The notes beneath the pieces are model-generated. The model was not told the origin of the DNA and searched no databases. It worked only from the letters and a program-made list of their open reading frames with translations. A stretch of DNA of 42,547 bases, taken from positions 1-42,547 of the forward strand of contig QCIH01000013.1 in NCBI GenBank assembly GCA_003216795.1, given 5' to 3'. The position numbers and the translations under genes are program-made. Positions 24,544 to 33,990 of this stretch are shown piece after piece. The DNA comes from Prochlorococcus sp. AG-402-K16 (lineage in GTDB: Bacteria > Cyanobacteriota > Cyanobacteriia > PCC-6307 > Cyanobiaceae). How positions within the stretch are numbered: position 1 is the first letter of the stretch; each line of letters begins with the position of its first letter.

Positions 24544-24966
24544 TTATTTATTTATGGCCGTAGGCATTCCAACTACTGATACAACTCCCACGTGAAGTAT
24601 GGCCGGCTTCTTCCCAACACTTTTCACATAGTGGGGGCCCCCATTATTGCTCTCTATAAATGCATCACCTGCTTTAAAGAAATTAATTTCTTCACCCCTA
24701 ACATGCTTTAATCTTCCTCTGGTGACATGAATCAACATTGGGGAAGGATGAGTATGAATTGGAGTTTTCAAGCCAACTGGAATTTTTACTTTTAAGAGTC
24801 TTAATTCAGGCTTACCCTCGAGATAATTAAAATTTTTACCACTTAGTCCTTTTGAACTTTGAATAATAGGTATAACCTCAATCTTTTCTTCTGCAAGAGA
24901 AGGTTTTGGGAAAGCTAAAGTCCCAATAAAAAGGAAGCAAACTGGAATAAATTTTTTTAATTTCAT
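24544..24966 (-). CDS. Secreted cupin-domain protein, 140 aa
   Basis: A signal peptide (MKLKKFIPVCFLFIGTLAFP then KPSLAEE) leads into a single cupin. Motif 1: TPIHTHPSPML...G; motif 2: GDAFIESNNGGPHYV. Two His in motif 1 and one in motif 2 could bind a metal. Probably periplasmic. ATG at 24966 is preferred over a GTG at 24984. Function unknown. Convergent with selO. Confidence 0.82.
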   Translation of the reverse strand: MKLKKFIPVCFLFIGTLAFPKPSLAEEKIEVIPIIQSSKGLSGKNFNYLEGKPELRLLKVKIPVGLKTPIHTHPSPMLIHVTRGRLKHVRGEEINFFKAGDAFIESNNGGPHYVKSVGKKPAILHVGVVSVVGMPTAINK

Positions 24967-25019
24967 TAGATATTTGAGTTTCACTAATAATAGGTAGTTT
25001 GCAAAAATAATAAACTAAT

Positions 25020-25181
25020 TTATTTTTTATATAACTTTTCTAATTGCTTAATTTCCTCTCTTAAATCCTTACCTTTATTATTTAATTTATTATTCTTAAT
25101 AACTATTGGGATAATCCACCAGGCTTGAAGACCTAAAAAGATAAATACTAGGATCAATAATTCAAAAGTACCAGGCTGCAT
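25020..25181 (-). CDS. Small membrane protein with coiled tail, 53 aa
   Basis: MQPGTFELLILVFIFLGLQA opens a helix ending WWIIPIVI; a basic, coiled-coil-like tail (LREEIKQLEKLYKK) follows. Unknown function. Confidence 0.6.
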   Translation of the reverse strand: MQPGTFELLILVFIFLGLQAWWIIPIVIKNNKLNNKGKDLREEIKQLEKLYKK

Positions 25182-25254
25182 TTGATAAATAACCCTTCTT
25201 TGTTAATAACATTATTCTAAAAGTTATTAAACATTCATGAGATATTAAATATTT

Positions 25255-25437
25255 CTAGGCTGCCTCTAATTCAATGTTAAGTTCAATTCCCTTTGAAATG
25301 ATTGCTTCTTTAAATTCAATAAGTTTGGAAATTATTCTTTGCTTCTCAGTTTCAGTTTTATGGATATCATCTACAACTTCGTGCATTGCAAGTGTTACTT
25401 TTTGTAGTTTAATTTCTAGATCTTCCCTGTAATTCAT
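25255..25437 (-). CDS. Coiled-coil small protein, 60 aa
   Basis: Wholly helical, charged (MNYREDLEIKLQKVTLAMHE...), soluble. Unknown function. Confidence 0.6.
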   Translation of the reverse strand: MNYREDLEIKLQKVTLAMHEVVDDIHKTETEKQRIISKLIEFKEAIISKGIELNIELEAA

Positions 25438-25511
25438 AAACTTAAAGAAATTATCTTATTAATTAAAAAACAAAATAATTATTAGTAAATAAGTACTTAA
25501 CCTTAAAAGGA

Positions 25512-25538
25512 TTGACAGCAAAACAAGGAGGATATAAT
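25512..25538 (+). promoter_or_regulatory. Sigma-70-type promoter
   Basis: Perfect TTGACA (25512-25517) and TATAAT (25533-25538) with a 15-bp spacer, 48 bp before the ATG of the DUF1651 gene. The spacer is 2 bp shorter than the optimum. Confidence 0.65.
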
Positions 25539-25586
25539 TTATAGTACAAACGTATCAATAATTAACCGGCCGATTAAAGGTAAAGT

Positions 25587-25856
25587 ATGGATCCTAAGTA
25601 CTCATTTGGTTGTAGCACTAGCAAACCTAACGGATGCCTACTTAATCCCGAAGGCAGCAGAATTATCTTTTTCGAAGAGTGCAAAAATACTCCTAAACCT
25701 AATTTAAAAATTCATACTCATCTTTTCTACACAAATCACCTTGGAGAACCTGGAGGGTACAAATCCTCTGAAAAACTCAACATAGATTCAGCCTGGGAAA
25801 AGTGGCACGAACTGCACCAAAAAGGGTGGACAGAAATATCTCATAATTACGGATAA
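25587..25856 (+). CDS. DUF1651 family protein, 89 aa
   Basis: GCLLNPEGSRIIFFEEC and the ending IDSAWEKWHELHQKGWTEIS fit the family (W/L-L-x-P...; A...W..L...GW). Three Cys lie near the start (CSTSKPNGC). Driven by the strong promoter at 25512. Function unknown. Confidence 0.72.
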   Translation: MDPKYSFGCSTSKPNGCLLNPEGSRIIFFEECKNTPKPNLKIHTHLFYTNHLGEPGGYKSSEKLNIDSAWEKWHELHQKGWTEISHNYG

Positions 25857-25958
25857 ATGATCCGGCCAAGAAAAAGCCTTTATGTTTTTATGAGCTAAAG
25901 AGTTTCCTAAAATATGGAATTAGGTGTTAAAAATAAATAATCAATATTTATTGACATT

Positions 25959-25974
25959 TGTATATGAGGAAACA
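25959..25974 (+). promoter_or_regulatory. Degenerate NtcA box upstream of nirA
   Basis: TGTATATGAGGAAACA matches TGTA-N8-TACA except T to A in the right half. It lies 46 bp before the ATG at 26020 and inside the reading frame of the alternative GTG start. nirA is NtcA-activated in other cyanobacteria; here the site is weak. Confidence 0.35.
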
Positions 25975-26019
25975 TTAAATTGTCTAAAATTTCATAAGAA
26001 TAAAAGAATAAAAATTAAT

Positions 26020-27543
26020 ATGCAATATTATTTAAATGATAAAAAATTAAATAAGATTGAAAAGCAAAAGGCGGAGAAAGATGGTCTGAAAATTTTTGAA
26101 GAGTTAGATGATTACGCTCTTAAAGGGTGGGAAGAGATGGATGAAGTAGATTTGCAAATGCGCTTAAAGTGGTATGGCCTTTTTTGGAGACCAAAAACTC
26201 CTGGAAGATTTATGATGAGGCTAAGAGTTCCCAATGGAATTCTGAACTCTAATCAGTTGAAAGTAATCGCGTCAATAGTCGCTAGATATGGAGAAGACGG
26301 TTCTGCAGATATAACAACTAGGCAAAATATTCAATTAAGGGGGGTTTTGATAAATGATCTACCAGATATTATTAAAAGACTTAAAGAGGTTGATATTACA
26401 TCCGTTCAGTCTGGAATGGATAATCCAAGGAATGTTACTGGTAATCCACTAGCGGGAATTGATCCTGAAGAAATTATAGATACAAGAAAATATACTTCTG
26501 AATTAGAAAATTACTTAACAAATTCTGGTAATGGCAACCCCGAATTCTCGAATTTACCAAGGAAGTGGAATACTGCAGTTGCAGGAGCAAAAGATAATTT
26601 TCTTCTACATAATGATCTTATCTTTCATCCTGTTTTTAAAAATGAAATATTAGGCTTTGGTGTCTGGGTAGGAGGAATTTTATCAGCAACTTTGAATGCT
26701 TATGCTATACCTCTAGATGTCTGGGTAGAAGAAAAAGATATATGCAAAATAACTGGAATTATTTGTTCCCTTTGGCGAGATAATGGAGATAGATTTCTAA
26801 GAAATAAAGGAAGATTTAGATATTATTTGAACTCTATAGGTATCGAAAAATTTAGAGAACTTGTAGAAGAAAAATTTGGAACTTTATCCAACGATCCAGG
26901 CTCAATTTTCAACGAAAGACAAAGAAGTTTATTTGGGATTAATAAACAAAAACAGAATAATCTTTACTTTGCTGGATTACACATTCCGGTAGGAAGATTA
27001 TGTGTAGAAGACATACAAGAAATTGCAAGATTAATTGAAAAATATGGACAGAGTGAAGTAAGACTAACCGAAGATCAAAATCTAATTATTGTTGGCCTGA
27101 AAGATAATATTTTAGAAGAATTTGGTAATGAAGAAATTATTAATAAATTCAAATTAAATCCATCCCATTTTTCAGCGAGTACTGTTTCATGTACAGGGAG
27201 TAGTTATTGTAGCTTTGCTCTTGCAAATACCAAAGATATAGCAAGGAATATTTCTGAAAAATTAGATCGAGAACTTGAATTATCAGAGGAGGTTAAAATC
27301 CACTGGACAGGATGTCCAAATAATTGTGGACAAGCTCATATGGGTGGTATTGGCATGACTGGTACAAAGGTAAAAAAAGAGGGGGGAGGAACTGAGGATG
27401 GATATAATGTCAGTATTGGAGGAAGACAAGATCACCTGCAAACTTTAGGTGAAACCGAATTTAAAAAAGTTAGTAAACATGAAATTTATAAATTAATCAA
27501 AGAAATTTTAATCAACAAGTTTAATGCAAAGTTAAAAACCTAA
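26020..27543 (+). CDS. nirA: Ferredoxin-nitrite reductase NirA, 507 aa
   Basis: Reduces nitrite to ammonium with six electrons from ferredoxin, in the cytoplasm. The [4Fe-4S]-siroheme ligands are visible as CTGSSYC (Cys391 and Cys397) and CPNNC (Cys432 and Cys436). The parasubunit repeats RFMMRLRVPNG and DITTRQNIQLRG are intact. ATG at 26020 is chosen over GTG at 25924, whose 32 extra residues are A+T-driven and unlike the family. Eight bp separate it from the next gene. Confidence 0.95.
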   Translation: MQYYLNDKKLNKIEKQKAEKDGLKIFEELDDYALKGWEEMDEVDLQMRLKWYGLFWRPKTPGRFMMRLRVPNGILNSNQLKVIASIVARYGEDGSADITTRQNIQLRGVLINDLPDIIKRLKEVDITSVQSGMDNPRNVTGNPLAGIDPEEIIDTRKYTSELENYLTNSGNGNPEFSNLPRKWNTAVAGAKDNFLLHNDLIFHPVFKNEILGFGVWVGGILSATLNAYAIPLDVWVEEKDICKITGIICSLWRDNGDRFLRNKGRFRYYLNSIGIEKFRELVEEKFGTLSNDPGSIFNERQRSLFGINKQKQNNLYFAGLHIPVGRLCVEDIQEIARLIEKYGQSEVRLTEDQNLIIVGLKDNILEEFGNEEIINKFKLNPSHFSASTVSCTGSSYCSFALANTKDIARNISEKLDRELELSEEVKIHWTGCPNNCGQAHMGGIGMTGTKVKKEGGGTEDGYNVSIGGRQDHLQTLGETEFKKVSKHEIYKLIKEILINKFNAKLKT

Positions 27544-27551
27544 ATATATTA

Positions 27552-28280
27552 ATGAGCAAAAGTGAATCTGAAATATTAGAAGTTTTAAATGGATTAGGTT
27601 CAAAAAAATTAGATCTTGATATTCTTTTTTCCTACTATTCATTGAAATTATCTTTTGAGATTCGCAAAGTTATTGCGGAAAAGATAGGTATGCAAGAAAG
27701 GAAAGGCTATTTTTTACTTGAAAAGATGATAAAAAAATTTGGCCTTAAAGATGAATTTATTGAGGCCCTTAAATTAACAAATGAAAAAGATGCAAAAGAT
27801 CTTTTACTAAAAAATCTCTATCAAAATAATAAGTTAAATATTCATATAATTAATGCTTTAGAGCCCTGGGGAGGAGAAATCGAACTTTCATTAATTAGAG
27901 AAATATTCGATATTTGCGAAATAGATTTTTGGATTGCAGGCCTTAATATTCTCCATTTTAAAGCTCATCAATTAACTGATGAAATATTATTATCTTTTAT
28001 TGATCAAATAAAAATTTACGATGATTTCAAAATCAACTACAAGATAATCTCTATTTTAAAAAGAAGAGAAAGCGAAATAGTTTGTAAATTACTCTATAAA
28101 TATTCTTTAAATAAAGAATTAGAAATCGCTAAATATGCAATTTTTTCTTTAGGGAGCATTTGGAATGATAATAGTTTTGAACAATTATCAAAATTAGAAA
28201 ATGAGATAAAAGATCCTTCTCTACTTAAATGCATAAAAAATCAAAAATTGATCTCAAATCAATTTCTAACAAATAAATAA
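27552..28280 (+). CDS. HEAT-like helical protein next to nirA, 242 aa
   Basis: A soluble, alpha-helical protein with repeated helix pairs (for example LLKNLYQNNKLNIHIINALE and EIAKYAIFSLGSIWNDNSFE) as in HEAT/PBS-lyase-like repeats. It is co-directional with nirA at 8-bp spacing, so it is likely needed for nitrite reductase maturation or regulation, by analogy with NirB/NirX-type partners of cyanobacteria. That role is inference; I do not assign a symbol. Confidence 0.75.
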   Translation: MSKSESEILEVLNGLGSKKLDLDILFSYYSLKLSFEIRKVIAEKIGMQERKGYFLLEKMIKKFGLKDEFIEALKLTNEKDAKDLLLKNLYQNNKLNIHIINALEPWGGEIELSLIREIFDICEIDFWIAGLNILHFKAHQLTDEILLSFIDQIKIYDDFKINYKIISILKRRESEIVCKLLYKYSLNKELEIAKYAIFSLGSIWNDNSFEQLSKLENEIKDPSLLKCIKNQKLISNQFLTNK

Positions 28281-28289
28281 ACTAGAGAA

Positions 28290-28784
28290 TTATTTTTTTA
28301 ACTTATCAATGAGATTTATTAAATTACAAGGTTTTGTATTTTGATTAAGTTGATAAGAAATTATATCTTGCCAACCTGTCATAACAGCATCCTTAGATCC
28401 TGGCAAAACGAATAAAAACTTACCATTTGCAGACCCCGCAATACACCTACTTTGTAAAGTACTAGTTCCTATCTTTTTAAATGATAAAAATCTAAAAGTC
28501 TCCCCAAAACCATCAATCTCTTTATCTAATAAAGGTCTAATAGCTTCAGGAGTAACGTCCCGAGCTGTAATTCCTGTCCCACCTGTAGTAATAATCACAT
28601 CAATATTTGGATCTGAGATCCAATCGCTCGTATATTTTCTAATTAAATAAATATCATCTTTGCAAATTATCTTATCAACGACATTGTGTCCTGATCTCTC
28701 AGCCTCGTGAAGGAGATAATTTCCACTCTCATCATTTTTTGTGTTACGAGTATCAGAAACAGTAAGCAAAGCTATAGAAACCAC
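28290..28784 (-). CDS. moaB: Molybdenum cofactor biosynthesis protein MoaB/Mog, 164 aa
   Basis: Molybdopterin adenylylation step of cofactor synthesis. LLTVSDTRNTKNDESG near the start, TTGGTGITARDVTPEA in the middle and FVLPGSKDAVMTGW are the family signatures. Convergent with the HEAT-like gene (9 bp) and divergent from moaD (35 bp). Confidence 0.92.
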   Translation of the reverse strand: MVSIALLTVSDTRNTKNDESGNYLLHEAERSGHNVVDKIICKDDIYLIRKYTSDWISDPNIDVIITTGGTGITARDVTPEAIRPLLDKEIDGFGETFRFLSFKKIGTSTLQSRCIAGSANGKFLFVLPGSKDAVMTGWQDIISYQLNQNTKPCNLINLIDKLKK

Positions 28785-28819
28785 TTAAAATTAAACCATT
28801 AGTTACTAGATCACTATAG

Positions 28820-29071
28820 ATGGAAACTAAAAAATCTAACAAAATTAAGGTGGTTTTATTATCTAGTATCGCTGAAGATCTAGGATGGAATGAAAAATTT
28901 CTTACAATTGAAGGGTCTCAAATGAAGGTTTTTTCTGTATGGAATTTAATTAATTCTAATTTACCGCAAGATAATATTATCGTTTCTATTAATCAAGAAA
29001 TTACAGATATGGATGCGATGATTAATCCGGATGATGAGGTGGCATTTATGCCAATGTTTACCGGTGGATAA
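28820..29071 (+). CDS. moaD: Molybdopterin synthase small subunit MoaD, 83 aa
   Basis: A ubiquitin-like sulfur carrier ending FMPMFTGG, the Gly-Gly that is thiocarboxylated. It donates sulfur to precursor Z together with MoaE. Its last codons overlap the moaE GTG start by 8 bp, so the two subunits are translationally coupled. Confidence 0.9.
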   Translation: METKKSNKIKVVLLSSIAEDLGWNEKFLTIEGSQMKVFSVWNLINSNLPQDNIIVSINQEITDMDAMINPDDEVAFMPMFTGG

Positions 29072-29516
29072 TTTAAGAATAAAATTTAAAATCCTAGAAG
29101 AGACTTTTAATCCTTATAAAGAATTCGAACTTTGGGAAAAGGTAAATAAAAATTCAGCAAACTCATTTTTTATTGGGAGAGTAAGGCCCTCTGATCAATT
29201 TGGAAATGATTTAAAGAAACTAGAAATTGTTCATTATAAAGGAATGACCGAAAATTATATTAAAAGATATTTAATGAAAATTTCTGAAAAACAGGATGAT
29301 TTATGTATTTTTCTCTTGCACAGGATAGGTTTCATTTACCCTAACGAGCCTATTATTTTAATAGCAGTAAGTGCTAATCATAGAGGCATTGCAAATAAAT
29401 ATCTCCAAGAAATACTTGAATTTACAAAATACAAAGTTCCTTTTTGGAAAAAAGAATGGACTTTCAAAGGATCCTCATGGGTAAAAAAGAATACTGACTT
29501 AGGGTTTAAATTATAA
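29064..29516 (+). CDS. moaE: Molybdopterin synthase large subunit MoaE, 150 aa
   Basis: Converts cyclic pyranopterin to molybdopterin with MoaD. GRVRPSDQFGN (usually GRVR...G), HRIGFIYPNEPIILIAVSAN, and KVPFWKKEW are visible. The GTG at 29064 is preferred over the ATG at 29031, which lies deep in moaD and adds unrelated residues. It ends 6 bp into the convergent moeA. Confidence 0.9.
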   Translation: MDNLRIKFKILEETFNPYKEFELWEKVNKNSANSFFIGRVRPSDQFGNDLKKLEIVHYKGMTENYIKRYLMKISEKQDDLCIFLLHRIGFIYPNEPIILIAVSANHRGIANKYLQEILEFTKYKVPFWKKEWTFKGSSWVKKNTDLGFKL

Positions 29517-30773
29517 AAAATTATTTTTTAAAAGTTGTGCCCATAATAAATTTCCTTTTTGACAAAAATCAATTTCAGAAGGTATTTCTATTAATAAATC
29601 TGAATTAGATATTGAACTAATCTTTGATGAGGATTGTTCTTCAGAAATATCTGCAATTAATTCACCTTCTTCATTAACGATAAGTTTTCCTCTAAGCAAT
29701 TCGGGTCTCCCTTTTCTTCTTTTCAAATCAGAATTCAGCTTAACCTTAATCCTAAGAGGAAATTCAATATTAGTAATTCCTTCAAGTTTCTGAAGTGCGG
29801 GCCAAACAAGTTGGATAAAAGTAATAGCTGCTGAAACGGGATTCCCAGGTAATCCAAAATAGGGAATTTTTTTGTTTATCAATCCAAAAGCAAAGGGTTT
29901 TCCTGGCTTTAAAAATAGTTTCCAAAATTTAATCTCTCCTAACTCGTTAATAATATCTTTTAAAAAATCTTTTTTACCCACTGATATCCCACCAACTGAA
30001 ATAACCACATCATTAAATTCAGAAATATTTCTAAGAGAATTTTTAATATTTTGATAATTATCTTTTTCTATATGAATTTCATTAATTTCAAATCCAAGAT
30101 TTTTTGCAATTGATTTTATCAAAATACTATTACTTTCCCATATTTCTCCTTTCTTTCTTGCAGTCCCTGATTTGATAAGTTCATCTCCAGTAATTAGTAA
30201 ACCTAATTTAGAAATTTTACTAACTTTTATGGTTTTTATCCCACAACTTGCTAATTTACTTAAAATCCCAGGTGTAATCTTTACCCCCTTCTTAATTAAT
30301 ATTTCACCTTTAAATACTTGATCATTTTTTTCTCTAATCCAAGAGTTATTAGATGATGTTTCTTTTTTAACAATATACTCATTTCCGTTTAAAAATTCTA
30401 AAGAAACTTGTTCTTGAGGTATCACAGAAAAACAATTATCTGGAACAAATGAACCTGTGCTAATAGTTACAGCTTCACCTTTTTTAAGAAGATCATTAAA
30501 TGGCTTTCCGGGAAAAGACTCTCCTACAATTTTCCATTTATTACCTTTAGTTGATTCTCCTAACGCATATCCATCCATAACTGATGATCTATAACCTGGC
30601 ATATCTTCCTCAGATAAGATTTCCTCCATAGAAACTTTTCCAAGTGCTTCGTCTAAATTGATCTCTTCCTTATGTAAAATTTCATTATTCACTATTAAAG
30701 TATCCATCTCTTCCAAGATTTTTTTAATAGCATCGTTTAAATAAAGACCCTGATTATTGATATCAATTCCCAT
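29511..30773 (-). CDS. moeA: Molybdopterin molybdenumtransferase MoeA, 420 aa
   Basis: Inserts molybdate into adenylylated molybdopterin. Visible motifs: MPGYRSSVMDGYAL, the STGSFVPDNC region, GLLITGDEL, SVGGISVGKKDFL, and GLPGNPVSAAITF. Normal length. It follows moaC by 12 bp on the same strand, forming a moaC-moeA unit. Confidence 0.94.
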   Translation of the reverse strand: MGIDINNQGLYLNDAIKKILEEMDTLIVNNEILHKEEINLDEALGKVSMEEILSEEDMPGYRSSVMDGYALGESTKGNKWKIVGESFPGKPFNDLLKKGEAVTISTGSFVPDNCFSVIPQEQVSLEFLNGNEYIVKKETSSNNSWIREKNDQVFKGEILIKKGVKITPGILSKLASCGIKTIKVSKISKLGLLITGDELIKSGTARKKGEIWESNSILIKSIAKNLGFEINEIHIEKDNYQNIKNSLRNISEFNDVVISVGGISVGKKDFLKDIINELGEIKFWKLFLKPGKPFAFGLINKKIPYFGLPGNPVSAAITFIQLVWPALQKLEGITNIEFPLRIKVKLNSDLKRRKGRPELLRGKLIVNEEGELIADISEEQSSSKISSISNSDLLIEIPSEIDFCQKGNLLWAQLLKNNFL

Positions 30774-30785
30774 TATTGTGAGTAC

Positions 30786-31271
30786 TTAACTTCTTTTTAA
30801 TATTCCATTTTTACCACCTTTTTTTTCTAAAAGGCGAATATTATCAATAGTCATAAAAGGATCTAAAGCTTTGAGCATGTCATATAGAGTGAGAAGACCA
30901 ATTGAAACTGATGTAAGAGCCTCCATCTCAACGCCTGTTTTAGAATGAGATTTGCAAAAAGCAATAATTTTAATTGCTTTCATTGATTCACAAATTTCAA
31001 AATCAATTGTGATTTTATTCAATGATAAATTATGACAGAGAGGGATAAGTTCTGAGGTTTTTTTTGCACCATTTATTGCAGAAAATCTAGCCGCTGCAAA
31101 AATATCACCTTTTTTAATTTTTTCATTTTTTATTTTTTCTAATATTTCTTTGTTTAAATTAATATATCCTTCTGCTAAAGCCTCTCTTTTAGTTTCTACT
31201 TTATCTGAAATATCAACTATGTTCATTTCTCCCCTTTCATTAATATGAGTTAAAGATTTATCCATTTCCAT
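30786..31271 (-). CDS. moaC: Cyclic pyranopterin monophosphate synthase MoaC, 161 aa
   Basis: Works with MoaA in the first step of molybdopterin synthesis. KKTSELIPLCHNLSL, CKSHSKTGVEMEALTSVS and LLTLYDMLKALD are the family core with active-site Lys and Asp. A start at Met3 is also possible. Divergent from narM. Confidence 0.94.
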   Translation of the reverse strand: MEMDKSLTHINERGEMNIVDISDKVETKREALAEGYINLNKEILEKIKNEKIKKGDIFAAARFSAINGAKKTSELIPLCHNLSLNKITIDFEICESMKAIKIIAFCKSHSKTGVEMEALTSVSIGLLTLYDMLKALDPFMTIDNIRLLEKKGGKNGILKRS

Positions 31272-31372
31272 TTAGCAATTTATTCAATAATACAAAAAAT
31301 AAAATTTTTAATAAAGCTAATATCAATTTTTTATACTTAGCATTAATTTATTAATAAAATATCAATTTAGTT

Positions 31373-31834
31373 TTGGTTAACAATCAATCAAATCATTATT
31401 TTAATTTCGAGGATGATTTTATTAAAGACTTAAGATGCATTCCTTTATGTGTAAGAAGGAAACTTGATTTGATTGGAATAAAATTAAAACTTACTCATTG
31501 GCAAGATTTTAATTTAATTGAAAAAAATAAGATAGTAGATTGGCCAGATTCAAAAAAAGATCTCATTGATTTAAAAACTTTTTTAAAAGAAATTACATCT
31601 AATTCAAAATATGGAGAAGCAAAAGAAATAGAAATTTCAATTAATCAACCTTGGCAAAATAAAAATAAAGTTCCTGACCAAGTTTTAAAATCTGCACTAG
31701 CAAGGAGAATTAATATTTCAGTTGAAAAATGGAGAAATTTAAGCGAATTAGATAGATTTGCTTTTTGCAAATTAGTTAGACCAAGTCATGAACACAACAA
31801 TTTGGATAGAGCATTTGATGAGATTCTGAAATAA
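31373..31834 (+). CDS. narM: Nitrate reductase accessory protein NarM, 153 aa
   Basis: Required for active NarB in cyanobacteria (nitrate reductase-associated protein family). Core: FNFEDDFIKDLRCIPLCVRR, LDLIGIKLKLTHW, and a C-terminal WRNLSELDRFAFCKLVRPSH. The start is TTG, the only usable codon. Convergent with narB, with 9 bp between the stops. Confidence 0.88.
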   Translation: MVNNQSNHYFNFEDDFIKDLRCIPLCVRRKLDLIGIKLKLTHWQDFNLIEKNKIVDWPDSKKDLIDLKTFLKEITSNSKYGEAKEIEISINQPWQNKNKVPDQVLKSALARRINISVEKWRNLSELDRFAFCKLVRPSHEHNNLDRAFDEILK

Positions 31835-31843
31835 GATTATTGC

Positions 31844-33955
31844 CTAGTTTGGAACAATTATTACTGAGCATGCTTTTAATTCCGGTTGTTTTGATATCGG
31901 GCATGACTTTTCATGCATCAAAGAGTTTACTTCACACATATTTTTTTGACTAAAACCCCAATGCATTGGTAAAAAAACTGTACCTACTTTAATTTTGTCA
32001 GTAATCTGAACTTTTGCTTGAACTTCCCCTCTTTTGGATTTAATTTTTACTATTTCATCATTTTTGATTTTTAAAGATAAAGCATCTTTAGAATTAATTT
32101 CCAATAACGGTTCTGGATTCTTTTTTGTAAGTTTTTGAACTTTAGAAGTTCTTGTCATTGTATGCCATTGACTTAGATATCTTCCAATTGTCAAAATTAG
32201 TGGGTACTCATCTGAAGGGGGTTCAGCCAACCCAATAGGATCATCAATACAAAAATTTGCTTTGCCAGTCTTAGTTGGGAAATAACCATCTTCGTATAAT
32301 CTTTTTGAAGATGTACTAGGTACGCTGCCTTTAGGATAAGGCCATTGTTGAGGACCATGATTTTTTAATAATTGATATGATAATCCGCTCATATCGCATA
32401 ATCTTTTTGTAGTAGTTTTTAAAAATTCATCATAAACTTCCGATGAAGATTCATATTCAAATTGTTTGAAATAGCCTATCTTCTGTCCTAATTCAGCAAA
32501 TATTTGCCAATCTGGTTTTGAATTTTTATTCGATTCTCTGAAAGATGGGCAAAGGGTTACTCTTCTTTCTGAATTTGTCATAACTCCATCTTTTTCGCTC
32601 CATTGAGCTGCGGGCAATACTAGATGAGCATATTTAATTGATTCACTTTGTTCATAAGATTCGTTGAGAATAATTAAAGGACATTTTAAAAGTGCTTTTT
32701 TTACAAAGTTTAAATTAGGCATGCTCACCAAAGGGTTTGTAGCTGCAATCCACCAAATTTTCACAGATCCTTTTTTTATAGCTTCTATTTGTTCAAATGC
32801 AGATAGACCCTGTTTTGCAGATATCTTTCCCTCAGGGAACCCCCATATTTTTTCAATTTCATTCCTATCTATTTTATTTTTTACAAACCTATATCCTGGA
32901 AGAAGGTGCGATAGTCCTCCTGCTTCTCTCCCACCCATAGCGTTTGGTTGGCCAGTTAAGGAAAAAGGACCAGAACCTTCTTTGCCTATTTGGCCGGTCA
33001 TTAAATGAAGATTTATTAGCCCATTTACTGCTGCTGTTCCCTCTTGCCTTTGATTCAAACCCATCGACCAAAGACTTAGAACATTTTTGCTTTCTCCCCA
33101 TAATTTTGCAATATCAATAATTGTTTTCTCGGATATATTGCAAATTTCACTTATTTTTTTTAAATCCCATTTTTGTATATGTTTTACAAAATCAAAATAG
33201 CTTTCGGTCGACTTAGCAATGAAATTTTGATCAGTTAATTGATTCTTATAAAGATAATTCGCAATCCCAATTAATAAAAATAGATCTGTTCCAGAAGAAA
33301 TTTGTAAGTAAAAATCTGCTATGGATGAAGTTTCAGTTTCTCTTGGATCAATTACTATTACTTTTAAATTATCATTTACGTTTCTTTTACGTTTTTTAAT
33401 TCGATCAAAAAGAACGGGATGACATTCTGCAGTATTTGTCCCTATTAATAAAATTAAAGAGCAATGATCAATATCTTCATAACAACAAGGTGGGCCATCA
33501 GAGCCAAAACTTCTGTTATATCCAGCTACTGCTGAGCTCATACATAGTCTTGAATTAGCATCAAAATTATTTGTGCCTATTGCTCCCTTGAGAAGCTTTT
33601 GGGCTACGTAATAATCTTCAGTATGAAATTGACCTGAGCCATACATAGCTATTGAATCAGGTCCATAATTTTTTATAGAACTCAAAATATTCTCTTTCAG
33701 AATTTCGTATGATTCGTCCCAGGAAATTTCTTTAAATTCTTCATTTAAATTTTCCCTATAAAGTGGTTCTTTTAATCTCCCGTCTTTTAAAGTCTCACAT
33801 ACTGTTGCTCCTTTTACGCATAATTTACCTTGAGTTGAAGGACTATCCCTATCTCCACTGACTAACCATTTATCATCAGAAACCGAACTTTTAGGCTTCA
33901 TTTTTAAACCACAGCCAACACCGCAATATGGGCATTGACTTTTAGTAAAATTCAT
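31844..33955 (-). CDS. narB: Ferredoxin-nitrate reductase NarB, 703 aa
   Basis: Reduces nitrate to nitrite with ferredoxin, using a bis-MGD molybdenum centre. The [4Fe-4S] motif C8-x2-C11-x3-C15 ... C46 and the Mo-ligand Cys138 (SRLCMSSAV) are intact. The C-terminal domain closes the cofactor site (PMHWGFSQKN). Follows nrtP by 35 bp on the same strand; co-transcription is likely. Confidence 0.96.
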   Translation of the reverse strand: MNFTKSQCPYCGVGCGLKMKPKSSVSDDKWLVSGDRDSPSTQGKLCVKGATVCETLKDGRLKEPLYRENLNEEFKEISWDESYEILKENILSSIKNYGPDSIAMYGSGQFHTEDYYVAQKLLKGAIGTNNFDANSRLCMSSAVAGYNRSFGSDGPPCCYEDIDHCSLILLIGTNTAECHPVLFDRIKKRKRNVNDNLKVIVIDPRETETSSIADFYLQISSGTDLFLLIGIANYLYKNQLTDQNFIAKSTESYFDFVKHIQKWDLKKISEICNISEKTIIDIAKLWGESKNVLSLWSMGLNQRQEGTAAVNGLINLHLMTGQIGKEGSGPFSLTGQPNAMGGREAGGLSHLLPGYRFVKNKIDRNEIEKIWGFPEGKISAKQGLSAFEQIEAIKKGSVKIWWIAATNPLVSMPNLNFVKKALLKCPLIILNESYEQSESIKYAHLVLPAAQWSEKDGVMTNSERRVTLCPSFRESNKNSKPDWQIFAELGQKIGYFKQFEYESSSEVYDEFLKTTTKRLCDMSGLSYQLLKNHGPQQWPYPKGSVPSTSSKRLYEDGYFPTKTGKANFCIDDPIGLAEPPSDEYPLILTIGRYLSQWHTMTRTSKVQKLTKKNPEPLLEINSKDALSLKIKNDEIVKIKSKRGEVQAKVQITDKIKVGTVFLPMHWGFSQKNMCEVNSLMHEKSCPISKQPELKACSVIIVPN

Positions 33956-33990
33956 AAAATTTCTTTTATAAATATCTAAATAGTTTTTGG

